In this document: piece by piece, positions 6,428-13,532 of the stretch
Layout: the number at the start of each line of letters is the position of its first letter
Numbering within the stretch: position 1 is the stretch's first letter
From: Bacillota bacterium
GTDB lineage: Bacteria > Bacillota > Clostridia > Christensenellales > CAG-138
NCBI GenBank assembly: GCA_016288175.1
Contig: JAEEYN010000181.1
Span: 1 to 20,085 of the forward strand
Direction: 5' to 3'
DNA length: 20,085 bases
The notes under the pieces: model-generated
Databases searched by the model: none
What the model saw: the letters and a program-made list of their open reading frames with translations, nothing else
Told to the model about the DNA's origin: nothing
Made by a program: the position numbers and the translations under genes

Positions 6428-6456
6428 AGTATAACTCATCCGTCCGGCTTTGTCAA
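6428..6456 (-). promoter_or_regulatory. Sigma-A promoter of the DUF2325-HMA-ABC operon
   Basis: TTGACA (6451-6456), a 17-nt spacer and TATACT (6428-6433) on the minus strand; start expected near 6421. Such a strong promoter with two palindromes downstream fits an operon that is normally repressed. Confidence 0.85.
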
Positions 6457-6526
6457 CCCCTCTGCGGCGTTTTTCAGGCTTTATCAGGGTGTTTCCCGCG
6501 ATTAGCTGCGGATTTTGCCACATGAT

Positions 6527-6555
6527 TTGCATTATGCGGTATATTATGGTAAAAT
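6527..6555 (+). promoter_or_regulatory. Promoter of the zinc-ribbon/AKR unit
   Basis: TTGCAT (6527-6532), a 17-nt spacer and an extended -10, TGGTAAAAT (6547-6555). It is divergent from the DUF2325 operon promoter, 70 bp away. Confidence 0.65.
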
Positions 6556-6590
6556 TATAACGTTAAAGCATTAATCCGGAGGTATTTAAA

Positions 6591-6821
6591 ATGAAATGTC
6601 CCTATTGCGGAAGCGAACATATCGAAGAACATATTTCCTGGGGAAAAACGATCGACACGGGCTGCGTCGGTCTGAGATACACCCGCGGCACGCTCTGGAC
6701 CGGCATCGCGCAGGTCTATTCCGATCTCTGCCTTGACTGCGGCGCGATCGTAAGATCCTATATTCAGGAGGATACGAAAAAGGAATGGAGCCACGACGCC
6801 GGCTCCCGCTACACAAGGTAG
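6591..6821 (+). CDS. Small zinc-ribbon protein, function unknown
   Basis: The 76-residue protein has two CxxC knuckles: MKCPYCGS at the N-terminus (C3, C6) and CLDCG around residues 47-50, the usual spacing of a single zinc ribbon. The ATG follows a strong CCGGAGG site. There is no signal peptide or membrane segment. The sequence between the knuckles (WGKTIDTGCVGLRYTRGTLWTGIAQVYSDL) is not a known catalytic domain to me. It is the first gene after its promoter, 41 nt ahead of the aldo/keto reductase with no terminator between them, so they are probably co-transcribed. It could be a nucleic-acid- or protein-binding adaptor. Confidence 0.75.
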   Translation: MKCPYCGSEHIEEHISWGKTIDTGCVGLRYTRGTLWTGIAQVYSDLCLDCGAIVRSYIQEDTKKEWSHDAGSRYTR

Positions 6822-6862
6822 CTTTACTGCGATTGAATTATCACATAAGGAGTGATTTGATT

Positions 6863-7960
6863 ATGAAGACCAAACTGTTCTGCGGAGAGGAGATCTCCTG
6901 CCTCGGCATGGGCAATATGCGTTTGCCCGTCAACGAGGAAAAGAAGATCGATTTCGACCGCGCCGCCGAGATCATCGACCACCTGTACAAAAGCGGAGTG
7001 AACTATTTCGACACGGCCTATGTCTATCACGGCGGCGAATCGGAAAGCTTCCTCGGCAAGGCGATGAAAAGGTACCCGCGTGAGAGCTTCCGCCTCGCGA
7101 CGAAGTTTCCCTATTTCGTCGGCAAGGCTCCTGCGGAAGTCTTTGAGGAGCAGCTCAAAAAGCTCGACACCGATTACATCGACTTCTACCTTCTCCATGC
7201 TGTCGGCGACGGCAACGCGGACGGCTATCTCAACGAAGGCGCACTCGAGTATTTCCGGGAGCAAAAGCGCCTCGGCAGGATCCGCCATCTCGGTTTTTCC
7301 TTCCACGGCTCGCTTGAAACGCTGCGGCGCTTCATCGCGGCGAACGATTGGGATTTCACGCAGATCCAGCTCAACTATATGGACTGGACGCTGCAGCACG
7401 GCAAGGAGCAGTATGAGATGCTGACCGAAGCGGGGATCCCCGTCGTCGTCATGGAGCCCGTGCGCGGCGGCCGCCTTGCGAAGCTCACGCCCGACACCGA
7501 AGCGGAGCTCAAGGCTGTCCATCCCGAATGGAGCCTGCCGTCCTGGGCGTTCCGCTTCCTTATGCGGCTTCCGAACGTGAAGGTCATTTTGAGCGGCATG
7601 TCCACACTCGAACAGGCGGAGGACAACGCGAATACCTTTACGGACGGCGAACCGCTGAGCGATGAGGATACCGCGCTGCTGCTCGATGTCTGCGAGCGCT
7701 ACAAGAAGCAGGTCTCCGTGCCCTGCACCGGCTGCCGCTACTGCGTTGACGACTGTCCGATGGGCATCAACATCCCGGAGATGATGGAGATCTACAACAA
7801 ATTCAAGCTCAACGGACGCCACGCCGCGAAAGCCATCGAAAAGCAGGAGCCGAACGCGAAGGACTGCATCGGCTGCGGCGCCTGTGCCGCGCTCTGCCCG
7901 CAGGGGATAGAGATCCCGAAGGTCATGGAAGAGCTGCGCGAAGCCGTTAAAGAGGACTGA
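6863..7960 (+). CDS. Aldo/keto reductase fused to a C-terminal 2[4Fe-4S] ferredoxin domain
   Basis: The 365-residue protein starts at the ATG after AAGGAG; an in-frame extension back to 6785 overlaps the zinc-ribbon gene and is rejected. The aldo/keto reductase barrel (about 1-285) shows the likely catalytic tetrad D50, Y55, K81 and H112 (FDTAYVYH, ATKFP, LLHAVGD). Residues 288-345 carry two cluster motifs: C288-x2-C291-x2-C294-x3-C298-P and C335-x2-C338-x2-C341-x3-C345-P. This architecture is common in strict anaerobes and suggests a reductase that exchanges electrons through Fe-S clusters as well as or instead of NAD(P)H. The substrate is unknown. The protein is cytoplasmic. It is followed 49 nt later by the S-component gene with no visible terminator. 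Confidence 0.92.
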   Translation: MKTKLFCGEEISCLGMGNMRLPVNEEKKIDFDRAAEIIDHLYKSGVNYFDTAYVYHGGESESFLGKAMKRYPRESFRLATKFPYFVGKAPAEVFEEQLKKLDTDYIDFYLLHAVGDGNADGYLNEGALEYFREQKRLGRIRHLGFSFHGSLETLRRFIAANDWDFTQIQLNYMDWTLQHGKEQYEMLTEAGIPVVVMEPVRGGRLAKLTPDTEAELKAVHPEWSLPSWAFRFLMRLPNVKVILSGMSTLEQAEDNANTFTDGEPLSDEDTALLLDVCERYKKQVSVPCTGCRYCVDDCPMGINIPEMMEIYNKFKLNGRHAAKAIEKQEPNAKDCIGCGACAALCPQGIEIPKVMEELREAVKED

Positions 7961-8009
7961 GTCTTTTACCCGCCCGCCGTTTCACCGCGGGGACGGACCC
8001 GAAAACGAT

Positions 8010-8582
8010 ATGAGAAACGAAAAAATCAGAGATCTTGTGCTCGCCGCGATGTTTTTCGCGATCGGGCTTGTGCTTCCGTTCGTCACGGGGCAGATCCCGG
8101 AGATCGGGAAAGCGCTCTGCCCGATGCACCTTCCCGTGCTGATCTGTTCGCTCGTGCTCGGTTGGAAATACGGCGCTGTCGTCGGCCTTCTCCTTCCGAT
8201 CACGCGCAGCCTTATCTTCGGCTTTCCCCCGCTCTACCCGAATGCCGTCGCCATGACCTTCGAGCTTGCGGCATACGGCTTCGCCGCGGGCTTCATCTAC
8301 GGCCTTTTCAGGAAAGCCGGCTTCACGACCGCAGCAAAGCGCATCATCGCGCTCTATATCGCGCTGATCGCGGCTATGATCGTCGGGCGCCTTGTCTGGG
8401 GCGCGGCGCAGTGGGTGCTGCTCTCTCTCGGCGGCAAAGCCTTCACTCTTGAAGCGTTCCTCGCCGGAGCGGTGACGGGTTCGATCCCCGGCATCGTCAT
8501 CCAGCTGCTCCTCGTTCCGTCCCTCGCCTTCACGCTCGAAAGCGTGCTTTCGGGCGACAAGAGCGTCAGGAAGGCGGACTGA
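8010..8582 (+). CDS. ECF transporter S component (substrate-binding membrane protein)
   Basis: The 190-residue hydrophobic protein has about five or six membrane segments (about 8-26, 39-62, 80-100, 111-137 and 150-176). It also has the pattern PMHLPVLICSLVLGWKYGAVVGLLLPITRSLIFG, typical of the ECF S-component family once called DUF3816. S components bind a vitamin or similar micronutrient in the membrane and work with a shared EcfA/A'/T energizing module, which is not in this window (group II arrangement). The ribosome site is weak (GGGGACGGA). A P-loop kinase gene follows nine nt after the stop, so the imported compound may be trapped by phosphorylation; that is inference. Nucleoside-like or pantothenate-like substrates are possible but unproven. 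Confidence 0.85.
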   Translation: MRNEKIRDLVLAAMFFAIGLVLPFVTGQIPEIGKALCPMHLPVLICSLVLGWKYGAVVGLLLPITRSLIFGFPPLYPNAVAMTFELAAYGFAAGFIYGLFRKAGFTTAAKRIIALYIALIAAMIVGRLVWGAAQWVLLSLGGKAFTLEAFLAGAVTGSIPGIVIQLLLVPSLAFTLESVLSGDKSVRKAD

Positions 8583-8591
8583 CCTTTTCCG

Positions 8592-9242
8592 ATGGCAAAG
8601 TTCCCGAAGATCACCGAGAATACCGAAACTGTCATCCGCGGGCTGGAAGCGCGTTTTCCGGCCCGCTTTCCCCTGCGTTCGGATGACCGAAACGGAAAGC
8701 CGCTGCTCGTCGCGATCGACGGGCGCTGCGGTTCCGGCAAAACGACGCTCGGTCTTGCCCTTCAGGCGGAGCTGCGGGAAAGGTTCGGCGTGCCCGTGAA
8801 CCTTTTCCACATGGACGATTTTTATCTCCGCCCGGAGCAGCGGACGCCCGAACGCTACGCCGAGCCCGGCGGGAACGTGGACCGCGAACGCTTCCTTCGG
8901 GAGGTGCTGGAGCCGCTTTGTAAGGGCAAGACCTTTTACTATTATCCGTTCAGCTGGCATCTCGGCGGATACCTTGAGCCTGTCGAGGTCCGCAAAACGC
9001 CCGTTTCCGTCATAGAAGGCTCGTTCAGCTGCCATCCGGAGCTCATGCCGTTCTATGATCTGACGGTGTTCCTGACGCTCGATCCCGCCGAGCAGCGGCG
9101 GCGTCTGCTGCTCCGCGAGGGTGAGGAAAAATTCCGGCAGTTCATCGAAAAATGGATCCCGCTCGAGGAACTGTATTTCACCGGCTGCGATACCGCAAAC
9201 CGCTGTGAGCTCGTGTTCGATATGACGCGGAGGGAAGAATGA
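8592..9242 (+). CDS. Uridine-kinase-like P-loop kinase
   Basis: The 216-residue protein has a Walker A motif GRCGSGKTT (residues 44-52) and the segment HMDDFYLRPEQR (73-84), the substrate-site motif of the uridine kinase/phosphoribulokinase/pantothenate kinase group. Later come YYYPFSWHLGGY and VIEGSFSCHPEL, the second being the usual Walker-B-like strand. It lacks the canonical Udk length and may phosphorylate something other than uridine. The gene starts nine nt after the S component; the only Shine-Dalgarno-like sequence (AAGGCGG) is inside that gene's end, so translation is probably coupled. Its TGA overlaps the next gene by ATGA. Co-location with an importer supports a metabolite-trapping role. 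Confidence 0.85.
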   Translation: MAKFPKITENTETVIRGLEARFPARFPLRSDDRNGKPLLVAIDGRCGSGKTTLGLALQAELRERFGVPVNLFHMDDFYLRPEQRTPERYAEPGGNVDRERFLREVLEPLCKGKTFYYYPFSWHLGGYLEPVEVRKTPVSVIEGSFSCHPELMPFYDLTVFLTLDPAEQRRRLLLREGEEKFRQFIEKWIPLEELYFTGCDTANRCELVFDMTRREE

Positions 9243-10078
9243 AAACGATTGAATTGACCGATCTGAATATCCCGGAGCTTGCGCCGTACGCGAGGCTTAC
9301 CGAAGCGCAGCTCAGGCGTGCGGGTGCGCGCGGCGTCTTCATCGCGGAGAGCGAGGAGGTCATCGAAGGCGCGCTCGCGGCGGGGTATCCGCTCATTTCG
9401 ATGCTGACGGATCATCATCACCTTCCCTCCGCCGAAAAGGTGCTTTCGGCCCTTCCCGCGGCGGACGCCGAACGCGATATCCCCGTTTACACGGGCGAAG
9501 CGGAAAAGCTCGAAGCGCTGACCGGTTTTCGTCTTTCGCGCGGGGTCCTTGCCGCGATGGAACGCGTTCCCCTGCCGCCCGTTGAAGCTGTGATCGCCGG
9601 AACGCGGCGCATCGCCGTTCTCGAGGGCGTCAACGACGCGGCGAACATCGGCGCGATCTTCCGCTCCGCGGCGGGGCTCGGCATGGACGCGGTGCTCATC
9701 GGCGAGAACTGCTGCGATCCCCTCAACAGGCGCGCGGCGAGGGTCAGCATGGGCGGAGTTTTCCGCGTTCCCTGGACGGTCCTTCCGACGCTCGACGGCG
9801 ATAAAAACCGCATAGACATCGGCCTTCTTCAAAAAAACGGCTTCAAAACTGCGGCGATGGCGCTTCGGAAGGAATCGGTCGGCATCGACGACCCGCGCCT
9901 TCTTGCCGAGGAAAAGCTTGCGCTGATGCTCGGTTCGGAGGGAAACGGCCTGCACCCGCGGACGATCGCGGAGAGCGATTACACCGTCCTGATCCCGATG
10001 AAAAACGGCGTCGATTCGCTGAACGTCGGTTCCGCGGCGGCGATCGCGTTTTACGCCGCGGTCTCCCGCAAGCGATGA
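9239..10078 (+). CDS. SpoU/TrmH-family RNA 2'-O-methyltransferase
   Basis: The 279-residue protein shows all three SPOUT signatures: N132-D-x4-G-A-I-F-R142 (motif 1), MLGSEGNGL at 230-238 (motif 2) and IPMKNGVDSLNVGSAAAIA at 252-270 (motif 3), which make the trefoil-knot SAM site. An N-terminal region of about 100 residues would be the substrate-recognition part. Such enzymes methylate ribose 2'-OH in tRNA or rRNA (TrmH, RlmB and relatives); which base is modified cannot be told from the sequence. The start overlaps the kinase stop by four nt and has GGAGGGAAGA just before it. A terminator follows 26 nt after the stop. Confidence 0.92.
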   Translation: MKTIELTDLNIPELAPYARLTEAQLRRAGARGVFIAESEEVIEGALAAGYPLISMLTDHHHLPSAEKVLSALPAADAERDIPVYTGEAEKLEALTGFRLSRGVLAAMERVPLPPVEAVIAGTRRIAVLEGVNDAANIGAIFRSAAGLGMDAVLIGENCCDPLNRRAARVSMGGVFRVPWTVLPTLDGDKNRIDIGLLQKNGFKTAAMALRKESVGIDDPRLLAEEKLALMLGSEGNGLHPRTIAESDYTVLIPMKNGVDSLNVGSAAAIAFYAAVSRKR

Positions 10079-10103
10079 GCTTCGCAATAAACGGGATCCG
10101 CAG

Positions 10104-10128
10104 CGGCCCCTTCCGGGACCGTTTTTTT
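10104..10128 (+). terminator. Rho-independent terminator after the methyltransferase gene
   Basis: A stem CGGCCCC/GGGACCG (10104-10110 with 10115-10121, one C-A mismatch, TTCC loop) is followed by seven T residues. It closes the unit that starts at the zinc-ribbon gene. Confidence 0.8.
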
Positions 10129-10129
10129 A

Positions 10130-10158
10130 TTGCGTAAAGTCCGACTTTGCGATATAAT
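10130..10158 (+). promoter_or_regulatory. Promoter of the oligoendopeptidase gene
   Basis: TTGCGT (10130-10135), a 17-nt spacer and a perfect TATAAT (10153-10158), directly after the terminator of the preceding unit. The leader is about 70 nt. Confidence 0.85.
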
Positions 10159-10233
10159 ATAGTTGTGAAAGATTGCGCAGGCGGCGTTTGAAGGCGCTTC
10201 CCGCGCAAAACAAGCCAAACAGGAGGAGATCCA

Positions 10234-11937
10234 ATGAAATTTTCCGAAATGACCTACACCCGTCCGAATACGGAGGAAGTCAAAAGCAAGCTGACCGCAC
10301 TGACCGAAAAACTCAAAGCGGCCGCTTCGTATGACGAAGCCCGCGGCGTTTTCCTCGAAATGGAGGAAAACCAAAAGGTCGTGATGAGCATGGCGGAGCT
10401 CGCCATGATCCGCCATTCCATCGACACGCGCGATGAATTTTACGATGCGGAAAGCACTTTCTGGGACAGCTTCAGCCCCGAGATCCAGGAATACATGCAG
10501 CGCTGGACGATGACGCTGCTCGAAAGCCCGTTCCGCCCCGATTTCGAAAAGGAGTTCGGCGACCTGATGTTCGTCAACGCGGAGATCGGCCTCAAGGCGT
10601 TCTCGCCGGAGATCATCCCCGACATGCAGAAGGAGAACGAACTCACCAACGAATACGCGAAGCTGATCGCCTCCGCGCAGATCCCCTTCGAGGACGGCGT
10701 CTACACGCTCTCCCAGCTCACGCCCTTCAAGACCGACAGCAGCGACGAACGCCGTCTTGCCGCATGGAAGGCCGAGGGCAAATGGTATAAGGAGCATCAG
10801 GACAAGCTCGACGAGATCTACGATAAGCTCACCCACCTCCGCGACGGCATGGGCAAAAAGCTCGGCTATGAGGGCTATACCACTCTCGGCTACTACCGCA
10901 TGGGCCGCAACTGCTACACCAAGGACGACGTTGAGCTCTTCCGCGCCGCCGTTCGGAAATACCTCGTTCCCGTTGCGGATCAGATCATCCGCGCGCAGGC
11001 GAAGCGCCTCGGCAAGAGCTATCCCCTCTCCTTCGCGGACGCGGCGCTGAGCTTCCGGAGCGGCAACCCCCGCCCCGCCGGAACAGCGGACGATATCCTT
11101 GCCGCCGGCAGGAAATTCTATGACGAGCTTTCGCCCGAAACGAGCGAATTCTTCCGCCATATGCTCGATGATAAGATGATGGACGTGCTCTCCACCGAGG
11201 GCAAGCAGGCGGGCGGCTACTGCACCGGCATCCCGATGTACGAAACACCGTTCATCTTCGCGAATTTCAACGGCACGCAGGGCGATGTTGAGGTCGTGAC
11301 GCACGAAGCGGGCCACGCCTTCGAATACTGGCTCAACCGCAAGCGCATCCCGCTCGAGTACGCCTGGCCTTCCATGGAAGCCTGCGAGGTGCATTCTATG
11401 AGCATGGAATTCTTCGCCTGGCCGTGGGCAAAGTACTTCTTCGGCGACGACGAAAGGAAGTTCCTCTACAGCCATCTTGCCGGTTCCGTGACCTTCATCC
11501 CCTACGGCACGATGGTCGACCATTTCCAGCACATCGTCTATGAAAAGCCGGAGCTCACCCCTGCCGAGCGCCACGCGGAATGGAAGCGTCTGCTCGGCAT
11601 CTACATGCCCTGGATGAAGCTCGACGGCGATATCCCCTTCTATTCGGACGGCGAGGGCTGGCAGCGCCAGACGCATATCTACCAGAGCCCGTTCTATTAT
11701 ATCGACTACTGCCTCGCGCAGACCGTCGCGCTCGAGTTCTGGGCGATGATCCAAAAGGACAAGGACGACGCCTGGAAGCATTACATGGCCTATACCGAGC
11801 AGGGCGGCAGCCGCACCTTCACCGACCTTCTCAAGAACGCCGACCTCGTGACGCCGTTCGATGAAAACTGCCTCAAGCTCGTCTGCGAGACCGCAAGCAA
11901 GTGGCTCGAGGATTTCGACATGACAGGGATTGAATAA
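10234..11937 (+). CDS. M3-family oligoendopeptidase (PepF-like zinc metallopeptidase)
   Basis: The 567-residue protein has the zinc motif H357-E-A-G-H361 in VVTHEAGHAFEYW. The third ligand candidate is E385, in the following EVHSMSMEF segment, as in the thimet/PepF group (HExxH plus a downstream E-x-x-S). Length fits PepF-like enzymes (about 560-600). There is no signal peptide, so it is a cytoplasmic enzyme that degrades imported short peptides. The start has an excellent AGGAGGAG site. The dockerin gene begins 16 nt after the stop with no terminator between, so both are probably on one mRNA. Confidence 0.93.
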   Translation: MKFSEMTYTRPNTEEVKSKLTALTEKLKAAASYDEARGVFLEMEENQKVVMSMAELAMIRHSIDTRDEFYDAESTFWDSFSPEIQEYMQRWTMTLLESPFRPDFEKEFGDLMFVNAEIGLKAFSPEIIPDMQKENELTNEYAKLIASAQIPFEDGVYTLSQLTPFKTDSSDERRLAAWKAEGKWYKEHQDKLDEIYDKLTHLRDGMGKKLGYEGYTTLGYYRMGRNCYTKDDVELFRAAVRKYLVPVADQIIRAQAKRLGKSYPLSFADAALSFRSGNPRPAGTADDILAAGRKFYDELSPETSEFFRHMLDDKMMDVLSTEGKQAGGYCTGIPMYETPFIFANFNGTQGDVEVVTHEAGHAFEYWLNRKRIPLEYAWPSMEACEVHSMSMEFFAWPWAKYFFGDDERKFLYSHLAGSVTFIPYGTMVDHFQHIVYEKPELTPAERHAEWKRLLGIYMPWMKLDGDIPFYSDGEGWQRQTHIYQSPFYYIDYCLAQTVALEFWAMIQKDKDDAWKHYMAYTEQGGSRTFTDLLKNADLVTPFDENCLKLVCETASKWLEDFDMTGIE

Positions 11938-11953
11938 AAAAAGGAGATACTGT

Positions 11954-13432
11954 ATGAAAAAACTATTCGCACTCATCATCGCGGCGATGCTGCTATTGAC
12001 CGCGATCCCCGCTTCGGCGCTCGCTTCGCTGCCGACACGCAGCGCGAGGACCGAAAAGCTCGACCTCACCGGCGTCACCTCCCCCGCCTCCAACTCCGCG
12101 GAAGGCTGGAGCTATGACCCGGCCGGCGACAACGGCAACCCCCTTCTCACCCTCAATAACTACGGCACCGAGGACGCGCATTCCGCGCCGATCCTCGTTC
12201 CCGCGAACACGAAGATCGTCGTGAGCGGCGACAACTACCTCGACAACGCCTGCATGGACGGCTACTGCGATGTTCTGAGCGGCAGCGTGGACGGCTACCT
12301 CAAGATCGAGGGCAGCGGCACGCTGAATATCTTTGCTCTCGAGAACCACGGCAGGGGCATCATCGCCCCGATGGGCGGCGAGAACGACTGGGCCGAGCAT
12401 CTGACGATCACCGGCGTGACGGTCAATATCCATTCCAAGGAGCGCACGAACAACACCGCCTCGCAGATCAAGGAAGGCATCTACGCGCAGCACGGCATGG
12501 AATTCCATAACGCGACTGTCAATATCTACGACGGCGTCGAGGCGATCCACATGCAGGGCGGCACCCCCGTCGGCGGCGTCAACGAGGAGAACTGCGATGA
12601 GCTCCTGATCGAGAACAGCGAGATCAACATCCATCTTTTCAGCGCCAACAACCTTTGGAACAATGCGGTCGGCATCCGCACCACCTGGGGCCGCATCCGC
12701 ATGGTCAACAGCAATGTCAGCATCAACGCGGGCACGAACAGCCTCTATTCCTACCTCAGCACCGTCATCGAGAGCGGCAGTCTGAACGTTGTTTCGACCC
12801 CGATCAGCACGGCGCAGGCGCTCTGCTATGTCGGCTGCCTGAAGGTCGGCGCGGGCGTTGAATCGATCTACCTTTCAACGACGAAGTTCCCCGCTTCGAA
12901 GGTCCTCCAGCTCCGCAACGCAGGCCAGAGCGAGCTTGCGGACAATATGCAGGTCCTCATCGGCAGCTTCGAAAACGGCGATTTCGCGACCGCTCCGAAC
13001 CCCGACAACAACAATCTTCCCGCGCTCAGCATCATCGCCGGCGAGCCCGTTGAGACCCACACTGTCCGTTTCTACGGCTTCAACGACGAGCTTCTCAGCG
13101 AGCAGCAGGTTGCCCACGGCGAAGCGGCCGTCGCACCGGAGGCCGAATCCCCGGTCGAGACCGCAAGCGGCAAGTTCATCTTCTGCGGCTGGGACGCCGA
13201 TTTCAGCGCCGTCACCGAGGATCTTGACGTTCACGCAAACTACCTGCTCCTCGGCGACGCCGATCTTAACGGCACCGTCAACGTTACCGACGCGCTGCTC
13301 GTTCTCCGCCATGCGATGGGCGTAACGCTCCTTTCGGGCGACGCGCTGACCGTTGCGGATTATGATCTTAACGGCACCGTCAACGTCACCGACGCGCTGT
13401 TTGTCCTGCGCTGCGCGATGAACGTCAAGTAA
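11954..13432 (+). CDS. Secreted dockerin type I protein with beta-solenoid-like region
   Basis: The 492-residue protein starts at the ATG after AAGGAG; an upstream in-frame ATG at 11930 lies before that site and inside the peptidase gene. Residues 1-24 are a signal peptide (MKKLF, hydrophobic core, PASALA). Residues about 50-350 are rich in short strands with N and G turns (for example GSGTLNI, LTITGVTVNI, LLIENSEINIHL), suggesting a right-handed beta-helix such as carbohydrate-active or adhesin proteins use; no catalytic motif is recognised. Residues 368-432 (TVRFYGFNDELLSEQQVAHGE to CGWDADFSAVTEDLDVHANY) match an InlB B-repeat-like domain. Residues 434-492 are a dockerin with two calcium-loop repeats, D-A-D-L-N-G-T-V-N-V-T-D and D-Y-D-L-N-G-T-V-N-V-T-D. 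It should be exported and docked to a cohesin. Confidence 0.9.
   Translation: MKKLFALIIAAMLLLTAIPASALASLPTRSARTEKLDLTGVTSPASNSAEGWSYDPAGDNGNPLLTLNNYGTEDAHSAPILVPANTKIVVSGDNYLDNACMDGYCDVLSGSVDGYLKIEGSGTLNIFALENHGRGIIAPMGGENDWAEHLTITGVTVNIHSKERTNNTASQIKEGIYAQHGMEFHNATVNIYDGVEAIHMQGGTPVGGVNEENCDELLIENSEINIHLFSANNLWNNAVGIRTTWGRIRMVNSNVSINAGTNSLYSYLSTVIESGSLNVVSTPISTAQALCYVGCLKVGAGVESIYLSTTKFPASKVLQLRNAGQSELADNMQVLIGSFENGDFATAPNPDNNNLPALSIIAGEPVETHTVRFYGFNDELLSEQQVAHGEAAVAPEAESPVETASGKFIFCGWDADFSAVTEDLDVHANYLLLGDADLNGTVNVTDALLVLRHAMGVTLLSGDALTVADYDLNGTVNVTDALFVLRCAMNVK
13262..13399 (+). repeat. Near-identical direct repeats encoding the two dockerin loops
   Basis: A 36-nt block is repeated at 13262-13297 and 13364-13399 with one synonymous mismatch (T to C at the 24th base). 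The repeat period is 102 nt (34 codons). The dockerin duplication is normal at protein level; the DNA-level identity suggests recent duplication or gene conversion. Confidence 0.85.
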
Positions 13433-13444
13433 AAGCATAGACCG

Positions 13445-13481
13445 AAAAAGCTGCGGATCTGCCTAAGACCGCAGCTTTTTT
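13445..13481. terminator. Bidirectional terminator between the dockerin gene and rnf operon
   Basis: A 12-bp stem (13445-13456 with 13469-13480: AAAAAGCTGCGG and CCGCAGCTTTTT) has an A-run on one side and a T-run on the other. It sits 12 nt past the dockerin stop and can also stop the convergent rnf transcript. Confidence 0.88.
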
Positions 13482-13487
13482 AAATGG

Positions 13488-13513
13488 AAACGGCCGGGAT
13501 GCCCCGGCCGTTT
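13488..13513 (-). terminator. Second GC-rich hairpin downstream of rnfB
   Basis: An 11-bp perfect stem, AAACGGCCGGG/CCCGGCCGTTT (13488-13498 with 13503-13513, 4-nt loop), lies 19 nt past the rnfB stop. It lacks a long uninterrupted T-run, so it may be a first barrier or an mRNA 3'-end protector working with the neighbouring terminator. Confidence 0.65.
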
Positions 13514-13532
13514 TCCGTTTCGGTATTGTATT

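Noticed and set aside
768..6456. A RiPP biosynthetic cluster made of the small peptide, oxidoreductase and ABC transporter
   Set aside because: The peptide has no cysteine and few modifiable residues in its tail, no RiPP recognition element, radical SAM or cyclase is present, and terminators and promoters separate the three units.
6785..6862. Upstream in-frame extension of the aldo/keto reductase
   Set aside because: It overlaps the zinc-ribbon gene and is not family-like; the ATG at 6863 has AAGGAG at the right distance.
8009..8010. A vitamin riboswitch before the S-component gene
   Set aside because: The gap from the reductase stop is only 49 nt and shows no recognisable aptamer core.
10051..12093. 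A 680-codon open frame antisense to the oligoendopeptidase gene
   Set aside because: Complementary to a clear M3 peptidase with its zinc motif and crossing a promoter; no recognisable domain.
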